NCBI GenBank assembly: GCA_018398585.1
Contig: JAGTTD010000005.1
Span: 39,496,750 to 39,560,749, forward strand
DNA length: 64,000 bases
Direction of reading: 5' to 3'
DNA from: Simmondsia chinensis
Taxonomy: Eukaryota > Streptophyta > Magnoliopsida > Caryophyllales > Simmondsiaceae
Below are positions 22,246 through 35,326 of this stretch, piece by piece; the stretch's first letter is position 1, and each line of letters starts with the position of its first letter. The notes under the pieces were generated by a model. It saw nothing but the letters and a program-made list of their open reading frames with translations. It was not told where the DNA came from and ran no database searches. The position numbers and the translations under genes were made by a program.

Positions 22246-23437
22246 AATGTATCATATTGAAAAATGCGATTTGGCATTTGGAAATGAGTTTCGCATTTCA
22301 AATGTGTATCGGACTCAACGGAGATACAATTTGGATAATTATTGAATCATTTTGATAAGAAGATGTTCATCAGATGATTTGTTGGCTAATCATATTACTC
22401 AATTCAAAGAAGGATTGAATAATATGGGATGTTAGAGTCAATTTTCTTGATCTTTTTCGTTGGTGTACTAACTTCATTTTGATATTTAGGCTCCATTTGT
22501 TTCAATAGAGAACATTTTGCTTATGAAAAACTTTTTTTCACAAAATATTGTCAAACTGAAATATTTTTTTCCTTACAAAGTTTTATCTCTTTCTAGATAA
22601 AGAAAATAATTCCACTTCATAAATTTGTACGAGGTTCACATTAGGCCAAATTGTGGTTAAAGTGAAGCATATATCGTGAGATCATTAGAAAAAAAAGGTT
22701 TTCCCCTTAAAAATTGCTTTCCCCTTTCATTAAGGTGAACTGGAAAGTCAATTTTCTCTCAATGAAAGAAAACACTTTCCGTATTTGTGGTTGTTGCTAT
22801 ATCAATGGTGTAGGAAAACAATAAAATTGAGAGGTAAAATGTTTTAGCTTAGAAATCAAATTAACTCCTACTTGATCTCTTTTGGGTGCATATATCAGGG
22901 GGGACCCGCGAACACCGCCAACGAGGGGACGACACGTGTCAAAGCTTGACTCGATTCGTCAGCATGGTGGCGATGAAAACCAGTGGCCGACAGCTTAATG
23001 GGGCAGGTGAGGTGGAATTCTCTTCCAAATACTCAAATATTATTATATGATATTATATGCTGAATTATTAGTTTTAAACATCATCAAATCCTTAAAGTAA
23101 GTCTCATTGAGATAAGTAAAAATCTTAGCTTTAGTTAAATTTCTTTTGTAATATATGATTTGAAAACCAAACACATGTGATATTTAAAAGGGGGAAAGAG
23201 AAAGGAAAGAGCTTGAATGATTCCATGCTCCACAGCTTTGTCTAATCAAATTAAACCAAATCTCTTTTTGAGATCTCTTTGTCTGTTCAAATAAAGCCAT
23301 GTTTGACAAGTGAACAAGGGAAACTTATGGACTTTGATCTATTGTTTAGGGTTGGCAAACTGGCGGAAAAAGGGATTTAATGATTTATTTTGTTGGGTTG
23401 TTTATATCAAATGTTCCTATATTTTTCTTTTCTTGGT
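22246..23437. other. Gene-free stretch
   Basis: 22.49-22.82 kb resembles 14.45-14.75 kb and 59.82-60.02 kb. 22.9-23.0 kb is a short GC-rich segment of unknown nature. No gene supported. Confidence 0.3.
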
Positions 23438-23567
23438 AATTTAGCCTTTTAGAAACAGCCTCTCCATGTGCACCCTACAGGGGCAGGGTTGCGTACATCT
23501 TACCCCCTAGATCCTCCCTTAGTTGGAGCCTCTTTGAGGAACTGGGCTCTTGTTGTTGTTGTTGTAT
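23438..23567 (+). mobile_element. RTE-LINE/Au-type 3' tail copy
   Basis: 'agaaacagcctctcc', 'gttgcgtacatc' and 'ctcttgttgttgttgttg'. No head. Confidence 0.75.
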
Positions 23568-23727
23568 TATTATTTTTCAAATAATGTTTGACAAGTGGCT
23601 GAGGGAAAGTTATGGACTTGATCCATTGCTATAGGGTTAACAAACTAGGTGATGCAGCATAGAAAAAAAGATTTAATGATTTGTGAAGATATATGATATT
23701 TTATTGGATTTATTATGCCAAAGGTCC

Positions 23728-23862
23728 AGCAACCACCACCGTTGAGTGCTTCAAAGAGGCTCCCACCCAAGTAATGTTTGGGCAGGGTGAGATGTATGTA
23801 GCCTTATCTCTAGAATGTGCTATCCTGTGGAGACTGTTTTGAAGGCCTCCAACCCTAAAAAG
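23728..23862 (-). mobile_element. RTE-LINE/Au-type 3' tail copy
   Basis: Reverse copy: starts with worn CAACCACCACC, then 'gaggctcccacccaag' and 'gagatgtatgtagcctta', and ends 'gcctccaaccctaaaaagc'. Confidence 0.7.
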
Positions 23863-23867
23863 CTTTT

Positions 23868-25740
23868 TTTAATGTTAATTTAGTCATTTTACTTTTAATA
23901 TTATCTTAGGAATATGTTTTACAAGTGAATGAGGGAAAGTTTATGGACTTGATGTATGGAATTTAGTGAATTTAGAAGATATAATGATTTATTAGATTTT
24001 GTTATTGTTAAGATAAAGATAAAATCTTTTGAATATCTCTATTTTTGTTATTGTGATAGTTCTGTTATCCTTATTTTGATGTACTATTTATCTCATTAAT
24101 TATCCAATACTATCTTAGAGACTAGTTTGTGCTTATTAATATAACTTTGTAATTCATTATTTTCAAGTTCGAAGAAATATTATTGAATTTAGTTTTTGGA
24201 CACTAAGACTTAAAAGTAACTTATGTTCAATAAAAACCTTCACATGACACCACCGACCCGTTAATTAACATCTGCAACACACTGCTTCTACGATTACAAC
24301 TGTGATTTGATAGTGAACTACGATTTGATTTCATATGAAATGATTAAAAACGGATTTGCAAGTGCTAAAAGAAAAGAAAAATTTGCTCTCGAGTGGTTTT
24401 TTCTCAAGTTGTGGGTTGTTTGAGCTACTTGAGCACCTAACCCCACTCTATCATTATTCCCTTTTTTTTTTTTTTTTGATGTTTTCGTGTCACTTCTATA
24501 TCCCTTTCACAACTTGTTTACATATTACTTAGACCACCTTATGGGGTAATGTACCTAGTACTTTGTCATATTTGGGATAACATGACAAGAAAACATGTGT
24601 CCCTTTGGTCTGTAGGCATATATGTGAATTGACAGAGATTAAGTATCTCTATGATTAGGAGTACGGTTGATTAAGCCTGTGGCCAATCAATTAAGGTTTG
24701 TTTGATCGAACTTCTTTTCTTAGAAATGTGCTTTTCATAGGAAAATGAAACTTTTTTCAGGATTTAAAGGAGTTTAGTCTAGAAAGAAAAGTGTTCTTAA
24801 ATGTAAGTAGAAGCTTTTTAAGAAGAAGCTGAAACATAATACTTCTCCTTTAATGTGCAGTGGCTTTGTTATATATGAAGCAAGCTATTTTTTTCTTTTC
24901 GGCCATAAAGAGGAAAGACACTTTAATGTTATTCCCTACAGCCAGGCTTGCAATTTTATATTTGGTTAGAAAGAATGTTAAGATTTTTAGAGACTAGCAT
25001 ACTGTAGTAAATTTTTTATAGAAAAAGATAGCCTTTTTAGGAGTTATTTGGACAGAGAGCTTTAGAGGCTTTATTGACATAGCCTTAGTTGATTTACAAA
25101 GAGATTAGAAGACTTTAGGTTATTAGTTTATGGTTTTTTCAATGTTGCACGTTGTAGTTTTGAAGACATCTTATCCTTGACTCTTTGCATATGTTTTCTC
25201 TCTTAAGATCATTTCTTTTTCAGTTAAAAAAATTAGATTAGGATTATGTTTTCAAAGATTCTGATTATCTTTATGTTTTTGTCAGATTTGATTATCTTTT
25301 AAGATTCAAGGTACACAGTATAAATAAGACCCTTATGTACCTTATAGATATATATGTACCAGTCCGCCGCGTTACATTCCTACAACTTGACCCTTTCCTA
25401 GTGGGTGCCCATCCAATCCTAAATGATATCAACTCTTTTGAGCTTCTTATCTTTGCTTTTGGGTCCACTAGTTTGCTTTCATCTTTGTGTATCGAGATAG
25501 TAATATATATATATATATATATACACACACATATAGTTGCAACTAGGTGGTGACCAGTACTTTACAAGTTTGCTTTTTGAACGAAAAATAAAAATAGTTT
25601 GCTATTGGTTGATCCAACAATGCCACTTTGCAATTTTTTTTTAAATTTTTTGATAATGTTGCAAAAGCTTGGACTTCCATTATATCTTTTTTTGGGGTTT
25701 TATCTTTTGGGTCTTTTTGGACTTCCATTTGATTCGATGT
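23868..25740. other. Gene-free stretch
   Basis: AT-rich with a (TA)n(CA)n microsatellite at about 25503-25532. No gene or RNA recognised. Confidence 0.35.
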
Positions 25741-25741
25741 T

Positions 25742-25906
25742 ATAAATATTGTTTCGTTTTTGCTTTTTAGGGTAGGGGATTCTTCACAAACAGCCCCCTT
25801 TCAGGGTAGCACCCCTGTAAGGGTATGGATACGTACATTTCACCCTTCCCAAACCTTGCCTTGGCAAGAGCCTTTTCAAGTATTGTGTTTATTGTTGTTG
25901 TCGTAT
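25742..25906 (+). mobile_element. RTE LINE 3' UTR end with Au-type tail
   Basis: 'ataaatattgtttcgtttttgc' matches the LINE 3' UTR stretch at 830-855. It is followed by 'acaaacagccccctttcagg', 'gatacgtacatttcaccc' and 'gtgtttattgttgttg'. Confidence 0.7.
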
Positions 25907-26823
25907 TATTATTACTTGTACTTCATGCCTTGTTTGAATTTTCCTTTGGCTGTTGATGAGTGGTTCTATTCTGACCGCGCATTGCTACAATATCATAAAA
26001 GGACGTTCTGTTACATCATAAATGCATAAAATAAACATGTTTTGTAAAAAGATTAAAGGATGTTGATGTAAATACCAGTAGTAAAAGTTTAACTTTGGTG
26101 ACCAACTTGTCCACTTTGATAACCAGTTGGATATTTAAGTCCCTCAAATTGCAATCAAAATAGCTTAGCTTATCATATAAACTTTGAATCAATACTTGTT
26201 CTTTATGGTTAGGCAATCATGTTTTCCTTTTAGTTTCACATTGATTTGTCTCTCTATTATTTTGACTCGTGGTGTGGGACTATAACGTTTCATGTTTTAG
26301 TGATGCCAACCTTGAGCACACATCTTAAATAATCCCACTTTATATATGTAGTTTGTGTATTTATACTATATCATAATAGTGGGTTATTTTGTTCAAATAT
26401 GAATGATAGCATATCATAAGAAAAACTAATAATGTAACTAATTATCAAAAGAGACCGTTGACAAATTAGGTGTGTCACTGCTAAAGTTCTAGTGAGGAGG
26501 CTTTTAGAGCTGCTGGGGTTTTTTAATGTTATGGTTGGTATTTTTTATGCTTTCGTTGGTGGCTACAATTGTGTGATTTTTGTTGCATAGGTTGCTGCTA
26601 ATTGGGAGTTTTCTTTTTGTTTTTGTTTGAGTCCAGTGCTTTGGGAGTTTGGAAGTTGTCCTCCTCTGGGTGTCTGTCTTTTGGAGAGCCTTCTAGGTTG
26701 TTCCATTGGTGTAATTTTGTTCGTATCTCATGGATTTTGGATTTTTTTCCGTTTTCTTTTTTGAGGTTGCACTCCTATGTCGAGAGTTTTTCGCTCTTTG
26801 TTTGAACCCTTTGTATTGGTTTG
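25907..26823. other. Gene-free stretch
   Basis: No supported gene. 26.5-26.8 kb is T/G-rich with an open frame of 67 codons that looks like LINE 3' UTR-type sequence. Confidence 0.3.
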
Positions 26824-27223
26824 ACGTCATCTAGGGTGTATTTCAGCCGATTCAAGCCGAGCCTGCCAGGCTCGAGGCTCGGCTCATTTACATTAAGCTC
26901 GGCTCGAGCTTGACTCGTCAAAAGCTCGGGAATCTAAGCTCGGCGAGCTCAATTTAAGCTTGCAATATTTTGGCTCATTTAAGCTCAATCTAGGCTCGTT
27001 TGGGCTCGTTTAAGCTCGGACTCGGCTCATTTAGGCTCAAATTCGGCTTCATTAGTCATATTTAATCAAAAATATTTTATTAAGAAGAGCTTGTTTGGAC
27101 TCGTTTAGGCTTGCGAGCTTATGAGCTCAAGCTTTACTAGACTCGAGCTCGAAGCGAGCCAAGCCTTTTGAGCTTTATGACGAGCCGGCTTGCAAGCGGC
27201 TCATTTACACCCCTAACATTATC
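26824..27223. mobile_element. hAT-like GAGCTCG-rich repeat with 8-bp TSD
   Basis: Unit 26832-27215, TAGGGTGTATTTCAGCCG to CGGCTCATTTACACCCCTA, so the terminal inverted repeat is visible. TSDs ACGTCATC (26824-26831) and ACATTATC (27216-27223) agree at 6/8. The interior is made of 'gctcggctcga', 'gctcgtttaagctc' and similar blocks. Confidence 0.7.
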
Positions 27224-28072
27224 TATCAAAAAAAGGGGGCCCCAAACAACTACTTCTGTTGCTGTGGTTCTTGACCCGACCGTGCACTCTGTGGATGCAT
27301 GCTAGGTTTCTTCCCACCTTTTAGTGAATGTCAGGGAGTCCAAAAGGGCATTTTAGTTGAGTTTGGAGTTGAAGATTTTTGGGAATGAGTTTTTGGCATA
27401 TGAATGGAGCATATACCTTTTGCACAATGGCTTTTTAAAGGGCCAGAGCTTCTTTTGAGTTGAATGAATCATTCATGAGAAGTGCCTTGTTATCCAATAT
27501 TCCTTGTTGGTGACCTAAAAGGAACTTACTTTATTTGTTATCCTTACCCCTCCTTTCTCTTTCTAAAAAGAAAATTTCATTGTTCGATTCATCAGTTTCG
27601 GAAAGATCCATATCCCCGTGTAGTCTACAGTTTCGTAATTTTTTTTTTACTGGCTCTGTTTCGATTCATAAATGAAGGTTTGTTGTGTTGGTGGACCCGA
27701 CTCAGTAGACCCATCTCATTTATGGTTTGTTCTTGTGCTTAAATATAGAGGTTGTGGATTAGTTGCTCTTTGTTTGTGTCCTCAGTTTTCGTAGTGGATT
27801 GCTCTCCTTCATTCTCCCGTGGTTTTTTTTCCCTCGATTTGAAGTTTTTCCATGTAAATCTATGTGCTATTATTAACTCTTTCTGTCTTCTCTTACCAAA
27901 TTCTTCAAGATCTGATATTTTGTATCTAAATCGAATCCAATTTTGGAGTTTTTTGCCTAACAATATTCATTGTCTTTAAAAAAATGGAACGCTCAAATGG
28001 CGGTTGAGCACTATAAATAAAAGAATGATAATTCTCGGAAATAATCATAATTAATCGTTATTTCTGTACATG
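27224..28072. other. Gene-free stretch
   Basis: T-rich. Open frames of 75-86 codons at 27.48-27.98 kb lack recognisable domains. Confidence 0.3.
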
Positions 28073-28505
28073 TAGGGGAGTGTGAATGAGTCGAACTTGC
28101 TTGTAAGGACACTCTTATTAAACGTGAAAGGTTCAACTCGTTTCAAGCTGTAGTTGATTCATTTAGCCTAATATGCCCGAGCCCGAGCCCGAGTTCAGTG
28201 GAGCATGAGCTTGGAAGCTTGTGAGCCTAATGAGCCCAAATGATCAAATCTCCTCACAACTTGCTGCTATAAATATGCCTACTTGAGTTAAGTTTGAGCC
28301 TAAATAGACCAAGTTTAAGTCTACGAAAGCACAAGGGAGTCCAGATTGAGCTCAACTGAGCCTAGAAGGAGACTTTAGCTTGGAGCTTGCCAAGTTAAGG
28401 TCCAGCTCAACCGAGCCGAATAAGTCTAAGACGAGTTAAATTTTGATGAGCCAAGCCTCAAGTATCCGGTGCTCGGACTCAGCTTGGCTTGTATATAGCC
28501 TACAT
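28073..28505. mobile_element. hAT-like GAGCTCG-rich repeat
   Basis: Begins 'taggggagtgtgaatgagtc' and holds 'cccgagcccgagcccgagtt' and 'gagctcaactgagcc' blocks. The right end is worn. Followed by a (CT)n microsatellite at 28524-28547. Confidence 0.55.
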
Positions 28506-28816
28506 ACAAGTACGTTGTTCTGCTCTCTCTCTCTCTCTCTCTCTCTCAATCTCAGCATTTTTCTTGACTTGATGTTTGGTTCACATTCTTTATGAAATGA
28601 TAGATGAGGTCACTTCAGATTTTCCTTCATTTTATACATCTTTTAGCAAAGTTTCCCTTAGTGGTAAATCATGCATTATAAACAACTTGCTTGAAGCATA
28701 CATCTTGTTCCATTTATCAACGCGGAGAGTTTCTAGGCTGAAATTATCTCGGGGGCACACTTATCAGTTGGTTTATTAGCTTATGATTGCCTGCTCCCAT
28801 AACGACACGATATTCA

Positions 28817-28932
28817 GGTTGGGGGTCCTCGGAAACAGCCTCTCTTCCACTCGGAAGGGGGAAGGCTGCGTACATTCACCCTCCCCAGACCCCGCTTCGC
28901 GGGAGCCTTTGGCACTGGGACTGTTGTAGTGT
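28817..28932 (+). mobile_element. RTE-LINE/Au-type 3' tail copy
   Basis: A well-preserved tail: 'ggttgggggtcctcggaaac', 'gaaggctgcgtacattc', 'ccccagaccccgcttcgcgg' and 'ggcactgggactgttg'. No head. Confidence 0.85.
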
Positions 28933-28997
28933 TATCCCATGCGATATAAGGAAGATATTTATATTTTTAAATATAATCACATTGTAATTTTATTTAG

Positions 28998-29578
28998 GGT
29001 AAATTATAGAAAATTTTTCTATTTTTTACTTTAAAAACATAAAACCTCCCTCACAAATAAATCACTCATTAATCCCCCCCTCACTTTTAAAAAATTATCA
29101 CTTTGCCTCCAAATAACTTTTTTTTGACCATTTTGTCCCTCAAAATAGAATAGTTAAATATTTAATTTTATTTTTAGGTAGGATTTTATATTTTGAGAAA
29201 AAATAAGAATTTTTTTTTTCATATTTATAAAAAAAAGGACTTTTTATAGTTAAAAAAATTATTATTTTAATTAATTATATAATACTGACATTATAATATT
29301 AAAAAAAATATTTAAAAATATTTTTTATCTTCTAAACTTATAATATTATTAATATATTTAACTAAAATAATTATATATGTTTAAATATATAAAATTTTCT
29401 TAATAATATAAAACTTCCTTCTAAAAATATAATTAAATATTTAATCCCTTCACTTTTGAGGGACAAAATGGTCAAAAAAAGTTTCATGGGGGTTAAGTGA
29501 TAAATTTTTAAAAGTGAGGGAATTTTGCAAGTGCTTTTATTTGTGATGTGGGTTTTTTGTTTTTGAAACAAAATTATA
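28998..29578. mobile_element. Foldback MITE, AT-rich
   Basis: Left arm 'gggtaaattatagaaaat...acctccctcacaaataaa' and right arm read in reverse '...acccacatcacaaataaaag' with 'gaccattttgtccctcaaa' mirrored inside. Same family as 33873-34517. No clear TSD. Confidence 0.65.
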
Positions 29579-31160
29579 TACTTAATAAAATTACGTAGTA
29601 AAGATATTTAATTTCTTATTTTTTATTTTTTATAACCTTGAATATTAAATGATCATTTCTTAGAATTGCTTATATTGGAGTTTTTTGGTGACACTTCTTT
29701 AGAATTGCTTGGATTGGGTTTTAGAGGCTTTGTGTGGGAATACTTAGCAATAATATATACCAGATTATTTATTATAATAATTGTTACAGTTATTATTATT
29801 CTTATTATTATTACTATTACTACTATTCTTAGTCTCATATGTATTCACTTGGTCTTATATGTAGTCAGGACTTGGAAGCTCCTCCTGCCACTCTTTTAGG
29901 GTTGGCGCCAATTGCTAAACCAAATTTTTATCTTTTCGGTATGTTCCTCTTTTTTGTGATTTTTCTTTTTTGCTTCACTATATATAATTTTTTCTCTCTC
30001 AAAAACTGTCTCGAGATAAGGCTGCATACATCTTACCTCCCCAGACCCTGTTGTGGCGAGAGTATGTTTTAGGCACTAGGTCATTGTTAAATTTCATTTC
30101 CTAACATCTAACTGTGAGAATATAGTTTACGTGAATAACATTATGTAATGGTGGGCACGGCTCGTGTTTGAAAGTCATCATCTATTCTATTCACAGAAAA
30201 TGATATATGTTCTGAGCTTTTGAAGTGGATGAACAATCAAAAGAACTATTTTCTCTGTGTCTGATGACAAAGCTCTAGACCGAAGAAAAAACTATATGCC
30301 AGCTCGAGTGCAAGCTAAAGTTCCAGTTGTTTCGGGTTTTAGGTAGTGATATATATATATAACTATATGATTATAGTAGATGTAGATCTAGAAACGAGTA
30401 CGAAGCTAAAGTTCCAGTTTTTTGGCTTTCGAAAAAGAGCTGACCTCTAAGGTATCAAAAGGACATATGACTGTGGGCCAGTTTTAAGTACAAGGCATTT
30501 TTTTTTATTTTTAAGCAGAAGTAAAAAAATAGTACTTCTTTTTTAAAATACAGTAAAAAGTAGAAATAAAGACTTTTCAGACAAAAATATCTCTATTAAT
30601 ATATAAGCAGTTTTTAGTAGGAAAAATTTCGCATTACCACCTAATGTTTGATACATTAATTTTTTAATTAATAAAGTTTGTGAAATAGGCATGAAGTAGG
30701 ACTCTCATCCAACTTTGCTTCGCTAGAAGTATCACAATATTGCAGTTCGTGTATAAGATGTGGAGAATAACGGCAAATAACTGATAGTTTAACACCAATT
30801 TATAGTATTATTTGAACTATTTTATTAAATACATGTATTATTCTGAAATGGTAGGCTTAGGAAGTGAAGGATAAGTACTTTTCTTTCCTGAAAGTGGTGA
30901 GTAAAAGAGACTGCAAGCCTGCCAGACATTGAGGGGAACCAATTGATGCTCGCCATCCCTTCATGCATTTCTCATCCAACAAAGTCATTATCGTTATGTT
31001 TGATATCATTTTCTATTTGTATTTTCTAATTTTTAAAAATATTAGAATAATATTTTGTAAAATATTTTTGTTTTCCGTTTTTGTTTGCTTTCGAACAAAA
31101 AATTTGTCAATCGAGCGATATAAAGTTGACTTTTGAACTTATTTTGTAAAGGTACAGAGA
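29579..31160. other. Gene-free stretch with one worn LINE tail
   Basis: 29996-30095 retains 'gataaggctgcatacatctt', 'ccccagaccctgttgtggcg' and 'aggcactaggtcattgtt' of an Au/RTE tail. The remainder is AT-rich with no gene. An ATT/ATTATT microsatellite lies at about 29770-29830. Confidence 0.4.
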
Positions 31161-31405
31161 GGCGGAGAGCGATATAAAGTATCTGCTTCGGCTCTATCCG
31201 CTGTCGTTCTTGTTCTGGTTTCCTCCTGCGTTTGTGTTTTCTTTTCCCGGTGGTGGTGATTTTCGGATGCCTCTTGTTTTCTCTGTTTGTTCTGGTCTTT
31301 TTTGTACCCACTACCGTCTACGGTGTGGCTAAGGGCTTACTTAGTCGAGTTAGCTGTATGTTCTTCGGCTATGTCGATAATTATCGGAAAAAAAGGGCGG
31401 AGAGC
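31161..31405 (+). mobile_element. 5'-truncated poly(A) LINE tail with TSD
   Basis: Direct repeats GGCGGAGAGC at 31161-31170 and 31396-31405 flank a unit ending 'atgtcgataattatcgg' plus A7. The inner block 'tttttgtacccactaccgtc' and 'ggtgtggctaagggct' matches 39.5 kb, 42.7 kb and (reverse) 43.8 kb. The poly(A) end and long TSD fit target-primed LINE insertion; the clade is unknown, possibly L1. Confidence 0.75.
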
Positions 31406-31875
31406 ATAAAAAGGGTCAGAGTAAAGAGGACGAAGATAAAGGAGTTGGCTGATAAGGAGTTGGGAATGGAAGGTTCAACCGTTTTTCTTTGAACTCTTAT
31501 TGCTAAAACAATTAAGTAAATAGGAAAATAATTAACCCTAATTTTTACAACTCAAAAATAGGAGAAAACACTAAAATATATAAAAATTTAGAGAAAATTG
31601 AAATGAATAAAACTTTAGATTTTCGCTTGCTTAAATAGAAGAGCTGATTGACTTATAATAAAAGAGTAAAAGATATAAAGATAAATAATAAAATCTACTA
31701 ATCTAAACTAAGTTTCCTACTTCACATTAACCTTCTCAAGCTCGTTCACCCTTGCCCCGCCTAGTGTACAGATGCGGTTGCATCAGTTTGAATATATTTA
31801 ACAACGAGGTACAGATTTTCCCCCCGTTAGTTGTTGTTTGGCCTTTGCCCTAGGACCTTTGTGCGTTTAGGGGTT

Positions 31876-31996
31876 ACAACAACAACAAACCCAGTGCCTG
31901 CAAGGGCTCCCGCAAAAGCAGGGTCTGGGGGGTAGATGTACGCAGCCTTCCCCCTTCCCCTGAAGAGAGGTTGTTTCCAAGGACCCCCAACCTGAG
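31876..31996 (-). mobile_element. RTE-LINE/Au-type 3' tail copy
   Basis: Reverse copy: CAACAACAACAAACCCAGTG, 'gggctcccgcaaaagcaggg', 'gatgtacgcagccttccc' and 'aggacccccaacctgag'. Well preserved, no head. Confidence 0.85.
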
Positions 31997-32516
31997 TTAT
32001 CAAAGAATACAGGTACAGTGAAGCAGAATAGCTGTGTTAGCGTTATTTTACAATTGAGAATAAAGGTAATAGTATTATCAGAGTAAAAATATTATTGCTA
32101 AAGAAAGATTGTAGTTTTAAAGGCAATTTTGTGTGTCTCATAGTTAGTATGTCATATCGCTGCTATATGAATAACAACTTTTATCCTGATAATAATAACT
32201 ACCTTTAATAAAATGATAGGGCAAGGAGAGCTATATAAAATATATAATAAAATAGGATTAAACTTATTGAATTTTTTTTTATTTATTTAAATTTTGTCCT
32301 TTCTCTATCAATAAAATATGGAGCAATGAGATAATTGGGCTTACGTAGTAAGATGTATTATGGGCCGAGGCCCAAAAGAAAAGCAAAATGCGAGGCTCAT
32401 GTCTTTGTCGAGTGGTATCAGAACATAAGTAATGGGCATTGAGTGGACTGGGCTTGCCTATGAATGGGCTTACATGAGCAAGGATGCCATGCTTCGTTGC
32501 TGCGGACTAGCTTATC
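31997..32516. other. Gene-free stretch
   Basis: AT-rich, nothing recognised. Confidence 0.3.
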
Positions 32517-32646
32517 AGATTGGGGTCCTCGGAAACAGCCTCCTTTTAGGGTAGCTCCCAAAAGGGGGAAGGCTGTGTACATCTATCCCCCGACCCCACT
32601 TATGCGGGAGCCCTTTGTGGCACCGGGTTCGTTGTTGTTATTGTTT
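32517..32646 (+). mobile_element. RTE-LINE/Au-type 3' tail copy
   Basis: 'gattggggtcctcggaaaca', 'gaaggctgtgtacatct', 'cgaccccacttatgcgggag' and 'ggttcgttgttgttattg'. No head. Confidence 0.82.
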
Positions 32647-33863
32647 AATTCACGTGCTCACTTTTCTTTTCCGGGTATACAAATTTTTGGGGGGAAAAAC
32701 AAGTTTTGATCAGTGAACTTTTTTTTCATGACGAGCATATCTAGTTCGGCTTAAAGTTGACCCATTTTTTTGTTTAGAAAAACACTAAAAATTATTCACT
32801 TTATATTATAATATAGCTAATATGTGGAGTTTTTTATTGTATATATGGATATATGAGTATCATATATAATAAAACTCCAATATAGAGTAAAATGACTTTT
32901 AAATAAAACTCGAAAGCATAGAAATACAACAACAAAAACAATTAAGTCTTGGGGCCTGTGTGAAATTGCTGTGATAAAACTTATTTCAAAAGCACTTTCT
33001 GTAAAAATACTTATATAAAAAGTACTGTTTTGAAGAAGCAGTTTGTATTTGGTTTAACCAGTTAGAAGCTCTTATTTTATTATTATTAGTGTTTGGCCAG
33101 TATTTAAGAAATTTTTTTTTTTTGGTCGACTTATCGAAAATGACCAAATTGGTTGGGTAGAGGGTTAGAGTTTTGAAAGATGATAGGGTACGATGTAATT
33201 TTAATTTTTGTCCTAAACATTTTAAGTTTTTAATTTTGCTTCTGCTTATAATCAGAAGTACCAAAATTTTATTTTTTCTTATAAGCAGAAAAACAGCTTC
33301 TATCTTTAATAAAAAGCATTTTTTGATATTTGGCCAAACATCCTCCAGATTTCAGAGAAGTGTTTTTTTCAGCAAAAAAAAAAAAAAATACTTATTTTTT
33401 CAGGATAAGCAAATCCCAAACAAGCCCTTACTTTTACAAGGTGCTAACCTGTATAGAAGCTGTTTTCGAAAGGCTTTTGACCCTACTCAAAAGTATAGAA
33501 TGCACACCAAAAATTAATAATTAAAATCAAGTATGAGATAATTAATAGTCAATTTTGCCTAAAAACAAGTAAAACTATGAATCTTTTGTTAAAAATACTT
33601 GCAATATATATTTTAAATTTTAAAATTTATTTCAAAATGCAAGTTCTAAAAATTTTGAAGTATTTTCTTTTTTCTCTTAAAATGCAACTTCAACAAAAAG
33701 TTAACGGATATTAATAATGTCGTATTAAGATGTGATAATGAAAAATTATGTGTGACATTGAAAAAGTAAAAAAGAGAGATAACGTTTGGAATTACTCCTA
33801 AAGTTTAGGTGATTTTCGGTCAAAAACTAAAATTATTTTTTAGCTGTCCACTTTTCATAGTAA
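32647..33863. other. Gene-free stretch with 'cctgtttgg'-type repeat
   Basis: 32.95-33.43 kb is bounded by 'ggggcctgtgtgaaattgc' and 'atcccaaacaagccc' and is internally self-complementary ('aaagcactt' and 'aagcagaa' blocks). It is probably a MITE. No gene. Confidence 0.4.
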
Positions 33864-34526
33864 ATTTTAAAAGGGTAATTATAGAAAATTTTTCTGTCTT
33901 TTGCTTTAAAAACAAAAAACTTTCATCACAAATAAAAGCACTCAAAAAATCCCTTCACTTTTAAAAAATTATCACTTAACCCCCATAAAATTTTTTCTTG
34001 ACCATTTTACCCCTCAAAAGTGAGAGGTCTATATGTTTAATTATATTTTTAGAATGAGGTTTTATATTATTAAGCAAAAATTAGAAAAATTTTACATTTT
34101 TTACAATAGAATTAAGAAAATTTTATATATTTATAAAAAAAATATAATTATTTTAATTAATTATAGTAATGATATTACGAGTTTATAAGATAAAAATATT
34201 TTTAAAATTTTCATAAAAAATATTATAAGATAAAATATAATATTTTTGTTAATATTATAATGTCACTACTATATAATTAATTAAAATGATAATTTTTATA
34301 AATATAGAAAACTCATTTTTTATATAAACATAAAAATAATTTATTTTTCCTTAAAATATAAAATTCTACCTAAAAATCAAATTAAATACTTAACTATTTT
34401 ATTTTAAGAGGCAAAATGGTCAAAAAAAGTTGTTTGGGGGATAAATGATAAGTTTTTAAAAGTGAGGGGGTTTAATGAGTGATTTTATTTGTGAGGGGGG
34501 TATTCTGTAATTTATTCATTTTAAAA
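33864..34526. mobile_element. MULE-type foldback MITE with exact 9-bp TSD
   Basis: Unit 33873-34517, ends GGGTAATTATAG and (reverse) GAATAAATTACAG. Perfect TSD ATTTTAAAA at 33864-33872 and 34518-34526. Long arms face each other ('cccttcacttttaaaaaatt' left; 'tttttaaaagtgaggggg' right). No coding. Same family as 28998-29578. Confidence 0.82.
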
Positions 34527-35326
34527 TGAAGTAACTTTTTAGTCAAAAATCAATGTGACATCAAAAGATGTAGCAAGTTCAGTAGCCCGAAAACGAATCG
34601 GGCTCGTGTTTTGCTTGGAAGTCGGGTGGGCCAATAGGTGGCATTCCCTCTCCGGTGACGTAGGGGCATTGGCGGAGCCCAAGTGGATGATTGTAGTTGG
34701 AATGACGACGTTATAGTGAATGGGGTGGGGCGATAGGCGGGGAGGCATGTCGTTTTGAGATTGGTTGAAAACGTGAAATTATTTTGTAGTTCATAAACTA
34801 TGTTTCGGGAAAGGACACATGCAAAAAAGTGGATTTGAATTAAAAAAATCAGTACATCGGATTCACATGGTTCGGCTTTAAGCCTATTTCCACAGGGATG
34901 GTATAAGAAACATTTTCCTACTCTCGTTTTTCATATTACGGACGCACAACACAAAAATACGACCTAAATTTATAGACTAATTTCTATAGTAGGCTCGTAG
35001 AGGACGAGGTGCCGTTACTTCCCTTTTAATGTTCATAATTCACGGCTTTAGTAAATCTGCAGTAAATTAGTAGTCATGGCGGACAAATAGTCTCCAATGA
35101 ACCTCTTAACTCTATGATGTGACCGCCGCTCAAAACCATGGATGCCACACCGAGTTTGTTATTGTTACAGTATAAAGCCATTTTTTACTCGTTAAGTTTA
35201 ATTTAATTGGTTTCTTAACAGATATCCATCACTAATAGTTGAAAAAGAGTAGCTATGAAGAAATATTGAGAGACGTAAAGAAAAAGGTTAACCCTCTCAA
35301 GTAATCAGTAAAATAGACAACGACAA
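34527..35326. other. Gene-free stretch, possible LTR fragment
   Basis: 'cacatggttcggctttaagcc' and 'ttccacagggatgg' at about 34868-34904 are phrases typical of plant Copia LTRs, but no ends or TSD could be fixed. Confidence 0.35.

Noticed and set aside
31232..31492. 86-codon frame with hydrophobic start
   Set aside because: Most of it is the poly(A) LINE tail flanked by a TSD; the rest is flank.
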